DNA of 64,000 bases from Deltaproteobacteria bacterium (GTDB lineage: Bacteria > Desulfobacterota > Desulfuromonadia > Desulfuromonadales > Geopsychrobacteraceae): positions 43,757 through 107,756 of the forward strand of contig JAJRQI010000053.1 in NCBI GenBank assembly GCA_024280335.1. Reading direction: 5' to 3'. The notes beneath the pieces were generated by a model. That model was not told the origin of the DNA, did not search any database, and worked only from the letters and a program-made list of their open reading frames with translations. Shown in pieces: positions 23,730-32,239 of the stretch; the first letter of the stretch is position 1; every line of letters begins with the position of its first letter. The translations under genes and the position numbers were made by a program.

Positions 23730-24559
23730 CAATAGTGGAGCAGTTGTTAGAAAAATATTCTTCCGCCACAGCCGAGGAACAGAATCAGGCCCTGCGTGAA
23801 GTGATGCAGCAGATCACGCTGGCGGCTCTCAACCGGACCGGTTTTTTTGAACATGCGGCTTTTTACGGTGGCACCTGTTTGCGCATTTTTTACGATCTCC
23901 CGCGTTTTTCAGAAGATCTGGATTTTTCCCTTCTGCGGGTTGAGCCAAACTTTTCGCTGCAGCCCAGCTTGCAAGCGATCAAAGACGAATTTACTGCCCT
24001 CGGGCTGGATATCGATATCGCCACAAAAGATAAAACCACAAACAGTCAGATCGAATCGGCATTTCTGAAAAACAACACCCCGGTCTTTCAACTGGCCCTG
24101 CGCAGTGAGCGCAAACTTAAAATTAAACTCGAAGTGGATACCCAGCCGCCGCTCGGATTCTCAACCGAGGAGAAGCTCCTGTTGAGCCCTTTCTCTTTTT
24201 ATGTAAAGTGTTTCAGTCTGCCCGATCTGTTCGCCGGAAAGATGCATGCCCTTCTGTTCAGGAAATGGAAAAACCGGGTTAAAGGTCGAGACTGGTATGA
24301 CTTTGAATGGTACATAAGAAATGGTGTGACATTGAACCTGTCACATTTCAGCGAACGCGGATACCAAAGCGGCAACCTGCCAGACCATAACCTGTCTCCC
24401 GCAGGGTTTCGGGAGCTGTTAAGAACTAGAATTACCGGTTTGGACATTAACCAGGCAAAAGTGGACATCCAAAAATTTGTAAACAATCCCCAAGGTTTGG
24501 AGATCTGGTCGCAGGAATATTTTTTACAACTAAGCCAGATGCTGAAATTCAAGGAATAG
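23726..24559 (+). CDS. abiEii: AbiEii-family nucleotidyltransferase toxin
   Basis: A 277-aa nucleotidyltransferase-like toxin. Motif I is GGTCLR (48-53), the metal-binding acidic pair is in FSEDLDFSL (61-69), a third Asp is in KLEVDT (D138), and the family block GRDWYDFEWY lies at 187-196. All catalytic residues appear intact. AbiEii toxins modify tRNA acceptor ends by adding nucleotides, causing growth arrest; some AbiE pairs protect against phage. The start overlaps the antitoxin stop. The gene converges on fliW, with a hairpin between them. Confidence 0.92.
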   Translation: MTIVEQLLEKYSSATAEEQNQALREVMQQITLAALNRTGFFEHAAFYGGTCLRIFYDLPRFSEDLDFSLLRVEPNFSLQPSLQAIKDEFTALGLDIDIATKDKTTNSQIESAFLKNNTPVFQLALRSERKLKIKLEVDTQPPLGFSTEEKLLLSPFSFYVKCFSLPDLFAGKMHALLFRKWKNRVKGRDWYDFEWYIRNGVTLNLSHFSERGYQSGNLPDHNLSPAGFRELLRTRITGLDINQAKVDIQKFVNNPQGLEIWSQEYFLQLSQMLKFKE

Positions 24560-24573
24560 AAAACTATTTTGCC

Positions 24574-24615
24574 ACCACCAGAAGCAGACACTCTTAAGCA
24601 CCTACTTCTGGTGGT
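24574..24615. terminator. hairpin between convergent abiEii and fliW
   Basis: A perfect 11-bp stem, ACCACCAGAAG with CTTCTGGTGGT, with a 20-nt loop between two convergent genes. T-runs on either side are weak, so it may serve both directions moderately. Confidence 0.6.
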
Positions 24616-24628
24616 CGTTATTCTGAGT

Positions 24629-25069
24629 TTACAATTTTTTCACCTCATCAACCGTCGGCAGAGGTGTCTGCGGACTGAAGTTTGTCCCTTCCAGAATCAC
24701 CTGCAAAGCGCGGTTGGTTTTTGGTGCAAACAGAATCGGCGCAGCCAGATTGAGGGTAATCTTACGATCCGGGGGGACAGAAACCACGCTGACAATCAGG
24801 CACTCACTCTCTTCGTCAATACCCAGTTTCTGCCGTTCACGACCATTGGGAACCACCTTGTAGTCAAAATAAAACCCGGTCGGATCGGTCAGGATGAAAG
24901 CCACCTGTGGATCTTCGATACTCTGAATCCAGAATAGCGGCCCTTCTTTTTCATTCGGCATAACAACAAAGTTCCGCAGCTCCTCAAAGCCGACCAACCC
25001 TTCCGGAAACAACAGGGTGTTTTCAGGATCGTACTCAATTTCACCGAAACGGGTCTGAATCTTCCGCAT
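24629..25069 (-). CDS. fliW: flagellar assembly factor FliW
   Basis: A 146-aa FliW. The signature FGEIEYDPENTLLFPEGLVGFE starts near residue 8 (parts: LFPEGLVGFE), and DPQVAFILTDP and FAPKTNRALQVIL follow. FliW binds either flagellin or CsrA: when flagellin is exported, FliW binds CsrA and frees flagellin mRNA. The ATG at 25069 overlaps the csrA stop by one base (TGATG), so both are made together. It is the last gene of the flgM operon. The longer frame upstream is only the csrA tail in another frame. Confidence 0.96.
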   Translation of the reverse strand: MRKIQTRFGEIEYDPENTLLFPEGLVGFEELRNFVVMPNEKEGPLFWIQSIEDPQVAFILTDPTGFYFDYKVVPNGRERQKLGIDEESECLIVSVVSVPPDRKITLNLAAPILFAPKTNRALQVILEGTNFSPQTPLPTVDEVKKL

Positions 25070-25308
25070 CAATTTTTCCTCCCCACATCCAGAATACTGC
25101 TCAGCTTGTTCAGATCGGCAATGTCCCACTGTGTCGCCTCCTTGTTCTCCTGCTTGATTCGGTCAAAAACTTCCTGCCGATGAACTTTCATCTCGCGTGG
25201 CGCATCAATACCGATCCGTACCCCGCCTCCCTTGAGTTCGACGATGGTAATCTTGATATCGTCACCGATGATGATTCCTTCGCCCAGCTTTCGTGTCAGT
25301 ACCAGCAT
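25069..25308 (-). CDS. csrA: translational regulator CsrA
   Basis: A 79-aa CsrA starting MLVLTRKLGEGIIIGDD, with GVRIGIDAPREMKVHRQEV, which contains the conserved RNA-binding R44-type residue region. SD GGAGGG is 6 nt before the ATG at 25308. CsrA dimers bind GGA in hairpin loops and block translation. The likely local target is the fliC leader at 8373-8410. The longer C-terminal tail (after residue 55) is as seen in CsrA proteins that work with FliW. It sits 100 bp after flgL, probably in the same transcript. Confidence 0.97.
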   Translation of the reverse strand: MLVLTRKLGEGIIIGDDIKITIVELKGGGVRIGIDAPREMKVHRQEVFDRIKQENKEATQWDIADLNKLSSILDVGRKN

Positions 25309-25408
25309 AAATGCCCTCCATGGCCGAGGCTGCTTACTTCTCTCCGGAAGCAAGTGACCGCAAGCTTAACAAACTTTATTTCAGCTGTATGCTTTAGCCT
25401 GAATCTGA

Positions 25409-26344
25409 CTAGATATAATCCAAAATCGAAAGCGCAGAAACTTTTCCGGTCACGTTCAGCGCAGCCTCAAAACTCTGCTGCTGCTGCTGCAGATCGGTAA
25501 TAGTTTGCAAAATATCGGCATCCTCAAAGCGCGAACGAAACTCCTCCATCTCTATCTTGATCTGCCCCATATGCTCGCGAGCTGTCTCTAGTCGACGACC
25601 GAGGTTCCCTTTTAAACTGCGTTGCCCACGAACCTGATTGGCGCCAACTTCCAGATTATCCATCTGGGCCGTGATGCCAGCGGGATTATTGGCGCGCAGT
25701 TCTTCCTCAATGGTCGTAATCACAGCGAAAATATCCACCGCCCCGGCATCGGTTACCCCATTGCTATCGGCATCACCAAGCATTAACCCATTTCCGGTCA
25801 GATTGACCTCAATCAGCTCATTCGGCGATATTTCAAACTGCTGTGAACCGTTATCACCATTATAAAGGACCGGCGCTTGCCCAACTCCCGGATAGGCAGG
25901 GTTCAAGGTGAAGGGTTTGGTTTTTTCGCTAAACCCGGCGAACATGAATTTACCGTCAACCTGGGCATTCCCCGTATCGATCATCGCCTCACGGAGCTGA
26001 TTGACCTCGTCGGCATAAGTAAGGCGGTCCTCGGCGCTCAAGGTTCCATTGACCGAAGCAATACCGATCTCCTTGATCCGCACCAGCATATTTTCCATGC
26101 CGTCCAGGTAGCCATCCATATTATCGATCCGGTCCAGGCCCGATTCAATGGTTTCAATGTAGCGATCCGAAGCCTGAATCTGCGTCCTGGCGCTGAGCAC
26201 CGGGCTGATTGCAGTCGGGTCGTCGGATGGCCGGTTTAAACGTTTGCCGGTAGCAGCCTGCAGCTGCAGGGTTGCTAGCCGGTCGCTGGTTCGATCCAGA
26301 AAAGCCTGCAGACTACGGTATGTGGTCGCTTGTGTTGCTCGCAT
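25409..26344 (-). CDS. flgL: hook-filament junction protein FlgL
   Basis: A 311-aa hook-associated protein 3. The N-terminal helix LDRTSDRLATLQLQAATGKRLNRPSDDP (key part TGKRLNRPSDDP) and C-terminal FEAALNVTGKVSALSILDYI are the flagellin-like ends used for export and stacking. It joins filament to hook together with FlgK. It starts 7 nt after the flgK stop. Confidence 0.96.
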   Translation of the reverse strand: MRATQATTYRSLQAFLDRTSDRLATLQLQAATGKRLNRPSDDPTAISPVLSARTQIQASDRYIETIESGLDRIDNMDGYLDGMENMLVRIKEIGIASVNGTLSAEDRLTYADEVNQLREAMIDTGNAQVDGKFMFAGFSEKTKPFTLNPAYPGVGQAPVLYNGDNGSQQFEISPNELIEVNLTGNGLMLGDADSNGVTDAGAVDIFAVITTIEEELRANNPAGITAQMDNLEVGANQVRGQRSLKGNLGRRLETAREHMGQIKIEMEEFRSRFEDADILQTITDLQQQQQSFEAALNVTGKVSALSILDYI

Positions 26345-26351
26345 AGTTCAC

Positions 26352-27725
26352 CTACCTTTTCAGCGTCAGAACCGTGTCCATCATCTCATCGACCGTCGCC
26401 AAAAACTTGGCGGAGGCTTCAAAACCATTCTGATACTGGAGCAGATTGATCATCTCTTCCTCAAGGGAAACACCGTCCAGACCGTCGCGCAGGTTCTGCA
26501 GCTGAATCAAACTGTCCTCAAATCCCTGTTTAGCTTGACGATTGCGCGCGGTTTCAACCCCGACTGTAGCGGCAATTTTACCGTAATAGGAAACCAGGGT
26601 ATCGTTGCCCAACAGTTGCTGCTGCTCAAGCTGCAGAATTGCCAGCGAGTTGGTGTTGTCTCCGGGAGCGCTGCTGTTTCCCGCGGCTAGTTCAGCGGTC
26701 GCGGTAAGGCTCATGGTCAGCGATGATGCGGTTCCGGCGACGGCGGCGGGCGCAACAAAAAAATCTCGCCCGGTGACCCCGTCCAGCCCGGTCCCGGCCT
26801 GATGCTGGGTATTGATTGTGTTGGCGAAGGTAAACGCCAGCTGATCGAGACGATTGACCACATCGGGAATCATCACGTCACGGGCTTGATACAGGCCGCC
26901 GAATTCCCCGCCCAATGCTTTCCGGTCAAGGGTAATGGTGGTGGTACCGAAAACCAGTTCCAGGTTGGTATCAACCCCGGAAGTAACCGCCTGGATACGG
27001 GTTACCTGGTCACCTTCCACCAGCGGCATGCCGTTCGCTAACTGAACCGTCGCGGTGCCGTTCGAGGTCTCGAAGGTGCTGGCGCCGATCGTCTGTGACA
27101 GATCCTTCAGCAACCAATCTCGCCGGTCACGGTCTGAATTGGCATCCTGGCCAGCCGCTTCAATGGCTGAGATTCGGGTATTCAGCTGGGCAACCTCTTC
27201 AAGGCGCAGATTCACACCATCAACCATCGAGGTGATGGTGGCGTTGATATTCTTCCGCACCCCTTGGGTTTCATTGTAGATATTGACAAAAGCGCTGGAG
27301 ATCAGTTCGCCGCGCTGCAGCACCTGCTGCCGCTCGACTTCACCGCCCGGATTGGTACTCAACTGTCGCCAGCTGTCAAAAAACTGATCAAATTCGTCCG
27401 ACAGACTGCCGTCACCGATCCCGATAACCCGCTCCAGTTCGGCTAACGGGTTGGCCATTGAACTCTCGTAACCGGCCTCGGCCGATTTGGTAGAGATCTG
27501 CCCGGCGAGAAAAACATCGTGGGAGCGTTCCACCGAACCGACCTGAACACCGGTACCGACGAAATAATCGCCGAAGTTCAATGCGGGATAGGGGGTCAGA
27601 TTGGGGGTTTGGCGAGAGTAGCCGGGGGTATTTACATTGGCAATATTCAGACCGGTGATCTCGATCGCCTTCTGATTGGTCTGCAGCGAGGTTCTACCGG
27701 CATTCAGTGCGGCGTTCAATCCCAT
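26352..27725 (-). CDS. flgK: hook-associated protein FlgK
   Basis: A 457-aa HAP1. The N-terminus INIANVNTPGYSRQ-type motif (here LNIANVNTPGYSRQTP) near residue 27 and the C-terminal LLQYQNGFEASAKFLATVDEMMDTVL are diagnostic. It forms the first hook-filament junction. At 457 aa it is at the short end for the family, so the middle domain is reduced. It follows flgN by 4 nt. Confidence 0.97.
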   Translation of the reverse strand: MGLNAALNAGRTSLQTNQKAIEITGLNIANVNTPGYSRQTPNLTPYPALNFGDYFVGTGVQVGSVERSHDVFLAGQISTKSAEAGYESSMANPLAELERVIGIGDGSLSDEFDQFFDSWRQLSTNPGGEVERQQVLQRGELISSAFVNIYNETQGVRKNINATITSMVDGVNLRLEEVAQLNTRISAIEAAGQDANSDRDRRDWLLKDLSQTIGASTFETSNGTATVQLANGMPLVEGDQVTRIQAVTSGVDTNLELVFGTTTITLDRKALGGEFGGLYQARDVMIPDVVNRLDQLAFTFANTINTQHQAGTGLDGVTGRDFFVAPAAVAGTASSLTMSLTATAELAAGNSSAPGDNTNSLAILQLEQQQLLGNDTLVSYYGKIAATVGVETARNRQAKQGFEDSLIQLQNLRDGLDGVSLEEEMINLLQYQNGFEASAKFLATVDEMMDTVLTLKR

Positions 27726-27729
27726 CTGC

Positions 27730-28083
27730 TTATACCTTCCCTGACAGCAGGCGTCCGCCTTGGGTCAAGGTGCGGGACTGGCCTGTATCGCCATAGATCT
27801 GCGGCATCTCTGCCTTGCCGAAAAAGCCCATCAGATCGCGGACCCAGTTCAGGCCGGTCCAGAGCAAAAAGGCGTTGCGGCGATTCTCTTCATCAATTTT
27901 ACGTAACAGATCTTCAAGCCCGGCAGCCTCCTCCGGCTGGAGCTTCAAACTCTCCACCAGGGCGCCTTTGGCTTCAACCACCTGTTGCAAGCCGACCATG
28001 TCGAGCGCCTTGGCTCGCTCACGTTCCTCCTGCAGCAGCTCCAGCAGTTGCTCAAGCTGAGCTTTGATTTCGGCGCGGCTCAT
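27730..28083 (-). CDS. flgN: FlgN-like export chaperone
   Basis: A 117-aa helical protein with a heptad-rich N-terminus (LEQLLELLQEERERAKAL). Its place between flgM and flgK fits FlgN, the chaperone for FlgK and FlgL. Sequence signatures in this family are weak, so the name relies on size, helical character and order. The start is 2 nt after the flgM stop. Confidence 0.85.
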   Translation of the reverse strand: MSRAEIKAQLEQLLELLQEERERAKALDMVGLQQVVEAKGALVESLKLQPEEAAGLEDLLRKIDEENRRNAFLLWTGLNWVRDLMGFFGKAEMPQIYGDTGQSRTLTQGGRLLSGKV

Positions 28084-28085
28084 CT

Positions 28086-28376
28086 TCAGCTATCCTTCAT
28101 GATAAAGGGGAGCAGACTCGCAGCGACCTTTTCCAGGTCGGGGCGATAGCTGCCGCTGTCGATCTGTGCCTTGAGATCCTGCAGCTTTGCCGCCCTGGCC
28201 GTCTGTTGCGTCTGCTGAGTCGCCTGCGCCTTTCCGGCACTTTTGAGCGCACTGGAAAAATCGACCCGATCCGTCGGACTTGCTGTCGAAGAGGTTTTCC
28301 TGGCTGCAGTTTTCCCGCTACGCTTGACACCGTCGAGAGGGCCGAACCCCTTGCCACCGATAATTTTATCAACCAT
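28086..28376 (-). CDS. flgM: anti-sigma-28 factor FlgM
   Basis: A 96-aa FlgM. The N-terminal half is low-complexity and probably disordered. The C-terminal half (RVDFSSALKSAGKAQATQ to YRPDLEKVAASLL) carries the sigma-28 binding helices. FlgM holds FliA until it is exported through the finished hook. It leads an operon flgM-flgN-flgK-flgL-csrA-fliW that has its own FliA promoter, giving the usual feedback loop. Confidence 0.93.
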   Translation of the reverse strand: MVDKIIGGKGFGPLDGVKRSGKTAARKTSSTASPTDRVDFSSALKSAGKAQATQQTQQTARAAKLQDLKAQIDSGSYRPDLEKVAASLLPFIMKDS

Positions 28377-28407
28377 GATCTGCTCCTTTTTTACTCTCGT
28401 TGAGTGC

Positions 28408-28435
28408 TTTTCGACCCAACCTCTGCTTTTCTTTA
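28408..28435 (-). promoter_or_regulatory. sigma-28 (FliA) promoter of flgM
   Basis: Minus strand: TAAA (28435-28432), 16 nt, GTCGAAAA (28415-28408), 6/8 to GCCGATAA. The extended -35 reads TAAAGA, like the fliC promoter. It lies about 30 nt before the flgM ATG. Confidence 0.65.
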
Positions 28436-28497
28436 GTGATTTCTGGATAAGGCGGGAATAAATTCAGTGGTGACCGTATATGTTCTTGCTGGCGATC

Positions 28498-28544
28498 AAA
28501 TCCCCCCTAACCCCCCTTTGACAAAGGGGGGTTAGGGGGGATTT
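28498..28544. repeat. perfect 47-bp palindrome (interspersed repeat)
   Basis: A perfect 23-bp inverted repeat with a 1-nt centre: left arm 28498-28520, right arm 28522-28544, built from AAATCCCCCCTAACCCCCC and CAAAGG. It is related to the repeats at 2450 and 3805. It lies 6 nt after flgJ on the minus strand and could stop or stabilise that transcript, though no T-run follows. Confidence 0.9.
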
Positions 28545-28550
28545 ATGCGG

Positions 28551-28865
28551 TCAGTTTGCACTGTCTTTGAGCAGCTCTTGCAACATCAGCTCTGCCAGCC
28601 CGATGCCGCCCCGCTCGGCCATAATTCTGGCCGCCTCGGCATCCTGCATCTGGGTATACATGTCATCGGCGTTGCCGCGTTCGATCAGACCGCCCTCGGG
28701 AACCGTGTTGCGCATCTCCTTGAACATCTGCTGCAGGAAAATTGCCTCAAACTGTTGCGCAACGGCTTTCAGCTTCTCTGGATCCTGGCCGCTGCCCTGA
28801 GGGATCTTCGGCGGCCGGGTGGTCGCCTGACTCAGCAGTTGCTTCGAATCGATTCGACTGTCCAC
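28551..28865 (-). CDS. flgJ: rod-binding protein FlgJ (N-terminal domain only)
   Basis: A 104-aa protein equal to the FlgJ rod-binding domain: KLKAVAQQFEAIFLQQMFKEMRNT near residue 30 and IGLAELMLQELLK near the end. The muramidase domain found in enteric FlgJ is missing, as in many deltaproteobacteria, where a separate hydrolase opens the wall. It ends the long motA-flgJ gene block. Confidence 0.93.
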   Translation of the reverse strand: MDSRIDSKQLLSQATTRPPKIPQGSGQDPEKLKAVAQQFEAIFLQQMFKEMRNTVPEGGLIERGNADDMYTQMQDAEAARIMAERGGIGLAELMLQELLKDSAN

Positions 28866-28873
28866 AGCGGCTC

Positions 28874-29983
28874 CTAAAGAACCACCAGATCGGCGTAAAG
28901 CGCTCCGGCAGCCTTGATCGCCTGGAAGATGGCGATCAGGTCACGCGGGGTGGCACCGATCGCGTTCAGGGCGGCGGCAACATCACCGATACTGACGCCT
29001 TGTTCCAGCACCACCAACTCACTCCGGTCCTCGGCCACATCCAGCTGGGTTTCCGGAACCACAACCGTCTGTCCCCCCGACAAGGGGTTGGGCTGGGAAA
29101 CACTGGCCTGCTCACTGATCACCAAGCTCAAATTGCCGTGGGAAACCGCCACGGTAGAGATCCGCACCTTTTCACCCATAACGATGGTCCCGGTCTTTTC
29201 ATTGACGACGATCCGCGCCAGGCTGTCGGGTGTCAGGGTCAATCGCTCCAGCTGGGACACAAACTCGACGACTCGATCCCGGTAGTTGTCCGGAACCCGC
29301 ACCTGCATCTGCCCGGCATCGAGGGAACGGGCCAGCTGGCTGCCGAAATGTTTGTTCACCGCTGCAGACATCCGGGAAACGGTGGTGAAATCGGAATTTT
29401 TCAAGCGATAATTGAGTTCCCGATCCTGACCGAAAACAAAGGGAACTTCCCGCTCAACCAGTGCCCCGTCAGGAATCCGCCCGGCGGTCGGATGATTCTT
29501 CTGTACCTTGGCCGCCTTACCGCCGAAGGCCAGGGAGCCGACCACCAGAGAGCCTTGCGCGACAGCGTAGATTTTTCCGTCAGCCGCCTTCAGCGGTGTC
29601 ATCAACAGGGTTCCACCCGCCAAGTTATCCGCATCCCCGATCGAAGAGACCGAAACATCAATAGCGCTGCCCGCCCGGGAGAATGGGGGCAGTGCGGCGG
29701 TCACCACAACTGCGGCAACGTTAGCCACCTTGACCCGATTCGGATCAACGATAACACCGAGCCGTTCCATCATATTGACCAGTGATTGAGTGGTAAAACG
29801 GGTTTTGATCGAATCGCCGGTGCCGTTCAATCCGACCACCAGACCATAGCCGATCAGCTGATTGGAACGAACCCCTTCAAGCTGGGCCAACTCCTTGATC
29901 CGGGATGCTTCTGCAGTAGACAGCAGGACTACCGCCCATAAAAGCAGTAATAGGATGATCACCTTGTTCTGTAACATCTTCAT
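28874..29983 (-). CDS. flgI: flagellar P-ring protein FlgI
   Basis: A 369-aa FlgI with a signal peptide (hydrophobic LLLLLWAVVLLSTAEA, residues about 10-26) followed by RIKELAQLEGVRSNQLIGYGLVVGLNGTGD (key part NQLIGYGLVVGLNGTGD). It forms the ring in the peptidoglycan layer. It ends with the usual LNAIGATPRDLIAIFQAIKAAGALYADL region. It follows flgH by 17 nt. Presence of P and L rings confirms a Gram-negative envelope. Confidence 0.97.
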   Translation of the reverse strand: MKMLQNKVIILLLLLWAVVLLSTAEASRIKELAQLEGVRSNQLIGYGLVVGLNGTGDSIKTRFTTQSLVNMMERLGVIVDPNRVKVANVAAVVVTAALPPFSRAGSAIDVSVSSIGDADNLAGGTLLMTPLKAADGKIYAVAQGSLVVGSLAFGGKAAKVQKNHPTAGRIPDGALVEREVPFVFGQDRELNYRLKNSDFTTVSRMSAAVNKHFGSQLARSLDAGQMQVRVPDNYRDRVVEFVSQLERLTLTPDSLARIVVNEKTGTIVMGEKVRISTVAVSHGNLSLVISEQASVSQPNPLSGGQTVVVPETQLDVAEDRSELVVLEQGVSIGDVAAALNAIGATPRDLIAIFQAIKAAGALYADLVVL

Positions 29984-30000
29984 CTAGAACTCCTGCCGCT

Positions 30001-30684
30001 TTAAAATGGCCAGACCTGATCGAGGGCCTGCACCAGCCAGCCCGGCTGCTGCTTGTCGCTGACCACCCCCTCACCGTAATAGGCGATCCGCGAGTTGAGG
30101 ACATTCTTTGAATCGACGATATTGTCCGCCGAGATGTCGGAGGGACGGATCTGCCCCGTCAGCTTGACAATCTGCGTCTCACTGTTGACGGTCACCGTCT
30201 TGTTCCCTTCAATCCGCAGATTGCCGTTCGGCAACACCTCGACGATCTGGGTACTCAGGGTGGCCGCCAGATCCTCGGTCCGCTCGGTCAAACCGTTCCC
30301 CTCGAAAACATTGCTTGTCTTGGCATTGACCAGCGAGGTCGGATCGATGGCGCCGTTGAGGTAGCCGATATTCCGCTCCAGGCCGAAAAGCTTGCTGATC
30401 CCGGCCGACATGGAGCTGGTCCGATCGGTCTCGGTGATCGCTTCCTTGCTGGCACGGGCACTCTCATAGATTGCCACGGTGACGATATCGCCGACGGCTC
30501 GCGCCTTGATATCCTGAAACAGTCCACCACGGCCTTCGGTCCAGAGCGAACCGGGAGTTTGCGGCGGCAGCGGTTCAGACATCACCGGTGCCACCGGTTT
30601 AATCTCATTCAGCTCCGGGATCTGATGTCCGGCGCAACCGCTCAACAGTGCGGCAACGGCCAAAATCGAAAGGAAATTTTTCAT
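30001..30684 (-). CDS. flgH: flagellar L-ring lipoprotein FlgH
   Basis: A 227-aa outer-membrane lipoprotein. The signal ends in lipobox LLSGC (Cys17). Conserved parts are GSLW near residue 46, GDIVTVAIYE and the C-terminal NVLNSRIAYYGEGVV. It forms the bushing in the outer membrane. It starts 1 nt after flgA. Confidence 0.97.
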   Translation of the reverse strand: MKNFLSILAVAALLSGCAGHQIPELNEIKPVAPVMSEPLPPQTPGSLWTEGRGGLFQDIKARAVGDIVTVAIYESARASKEAITETDRTSSMSAGISKLFGLERNIGYLNGAIDPTSLVNAKTSNVFEGNGLTERTEDLAATLSTQIVEVLPNGNLRIEGNKTVTVNSETQIVKLTGQIRPSDISADNIVDSKNVLNSRIAYYGEGVVSDKQQPGWLVQALDQVWPF

Positions 30685-30685
30685 C

Positions 30686-31399
30686 TTAAAACTCCACTGT
30701 CACCAATGCCGGAGCAACCACCCGACAGAGCACTACTTTCCGGGAACCGCTGTTTAAAACCCGGATGGTTTCATCCTGCCGACCATCCTGCTGGGCGATA
30801 CCGGCAGCGGTCAGCACCAGTCCAGCGCGTAGCGCCTTGATCGTGACCCGCTCGCCGCGCTTGATCATCGGTGGGAACTCCACCTGTCTGCGTAGCAGCG
30901 GCTGACCGAGACGCAATGAGCGCTTGAGGCGCTTACCATAGATCTCATCGGTAGCAAACAGCGGTTGCTTCAACTTGGTGATATCCTGCCGCTGCAGGCT
31001 GACATTCTCTTCACTCAAAAGGTCACCACGACGCAGATTGTCGGCGGCAATCGCAATCTCGGCCAGTGCTTCCAGCTCGACGCGAATCGACTGATTGCTG
31101 ACAACCTGTCCAGCCACCCGGGTCAACAGGGTCAGCCGGCGGCTGCCGATGACATCCGGCTTGGCCGGAATCACCTGAAATTCGATTGTCCCTTGCGGCA
31201 CCTCAAACGGCTTCGGCAGAGAGATAGAAGCGAAGTGCAGTTCGACTCGCGGCAGCCGTGCCGAGGCTTCGGCAAGGTAGTCGTTGAGCACCTCGGCGAT
31301 CTCCGCCTGGCTGATCAGCTGTGTTTCCCCGGTAGCTGCCGGAACAACGGCCGGCAGCAGGGTGAAAAGCAGCGTCATCATGATCAGCAGGTTTCTCAT
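30686..31399 (-). CDS. flgA: P-ring assembly chaperone FlgA
   Basis: A 237-aa periplasmic protein with a signal peptide (LLIMMTLLFTLLPAVVPAA) and a SAF domain (about residues 115-170, NLRRGDLLSEENVSLQR) followed by a C-terminal beta domain with VLNSGSRKVVLCRV. FlgA chaperones FlgI into the P ring. Order flgG-flgA-flgH-flgI is typical of delta- and epsilonproteobacteria. Confidence 0.94.
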   Translation of the reverse strand: MRNLLIMMTLLFTLLPAVVPAATGETQLISQAEIAEVLNDYLAEASARLPRVELHFASISLPKPFEVPQGTIEFQVIPAKPDVIGSRRLTLLTRVAGQVVSNQSIRVELEALAEIAIAADNLRRGDLLSEENVSLQRQDITKLKQPLFATDEIYGKRLKRSLRLGQPLLRRQVEFPPMIKRGERVTIKALRAGLVLTAAGIAQQDGRQDETIRVLNSGSRKVVLCRVVAPALVTVEF

Positions 31400-31410
31400 C
31401 GGTCTAATCC

Positions 31411-32196
31411 TTAACGAATCAGCTGCGTGGTCATCTGCAGCATTTCATCGGCCGTCTGGATCGATTTTGAGTTGACCTCATAGGCCCGCTGTCCGGCGAT
31501 CATATTGACCATCTCTTCCATGATATTAACGTTGGAGCCCTCGAGAAAACCTTGTGCCAGCGTGCCGAAGCCGACTTCACCCGGAATCCCGGTGATCGGC
31601 GTGCCGGTGTTCAGAGTTTCGGCATAAAGGTTCCGCCCCAGGCTGTTGAGACCGGCGGGATTGCCGAAACGGACCAGTTCCAGGTTGCCGATCGTGGTCG
31701 GGCTGCTCTCGTTGTCGAGGATCACGTCGACGGTACCGTCACTGCCGATGGTGATTGAATTAGCATTCTCCGGCACAACGATCCCGGGAAAAATCGGATA
31801 ACCGTCGGAGGTCACCAGCTGCCCGGTGCTGTCCTTTTTGAAAGAACCGGAGCGGGTGTAGGCGGAGGTGCCGTCCGGCAGGGTCACCTGGAAGAAACCG
31901 GAACCTTCAATCGCCACATCCAGTTCATTTTCGGTCTGCTGAAAGTCGCCGACGGTAAATACCTTCTGCACCGCAGCCACCCGTGAACCGAGACCGACCT
32001 GAATGCCGGTCGGCACTTCACTGCCGGCGACTCCGGTCCCGGCCGCTTTACTGGTCTGGTAGAGGATGTCCTGAAAATCGGCCCGGCTCTTCTTGAACCC
32101 GGAGCTGTTGACGTTGGCCAGGTTATTGGCGATCACATCCATGTTCATCTGTTGCGCCCGCATACCGGTCGATGCCGTCCAAAGTGCCCTGATCAT
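31411..32196 (-). CDS. flgG: distal rod protein FlgG
   Basis: A 261-aa rod protein: MIRALWTASTGMRAQQM and VIANNLANVNSSGFKKSR at the N-terminus, and VNMIAGQRAYEVNSKSIQ at the C-terminus. It forms the distal rod. The length is the family norm. It follows flgF after 43 nt. Confidence 0.97.
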   Translation of the reverse strand: MIRALWTASTGMRAQQMNMDVIANNLANVNSSGFKKSRADFQDILYQTSKAAGTGVAGSEVPTGIQVGLGSRVAAVQKVFTVGDFQQTENELDVAIEGSGFFQVTLPDGTSAYTRSGSFKKDSTGQLVTSDGYPIFPGIVVPENANSITIGSDGTVDVILDNESSPTTIGNLELVRFGNPAGLNSLGRNLYAETLNTGTPITGIPGEVGFGTLAQGFLEGSNVNIMEEMVNMIAGQRAYEVNSKSIQTADEMLQMTTQLIR

Positions 32197-32239
32197 CTGT
32201 TATCTCCTTCGCTTATGCCGTAAAATGGTTCTTATACGA

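Noticed and set aside
25340..25385. TAAAGTTT upstream of csrA as a sigma-28 promoter
   Set aside because: The -35 is perfect but no GCCGATAA-like box occurs 15-17 nt downstream.
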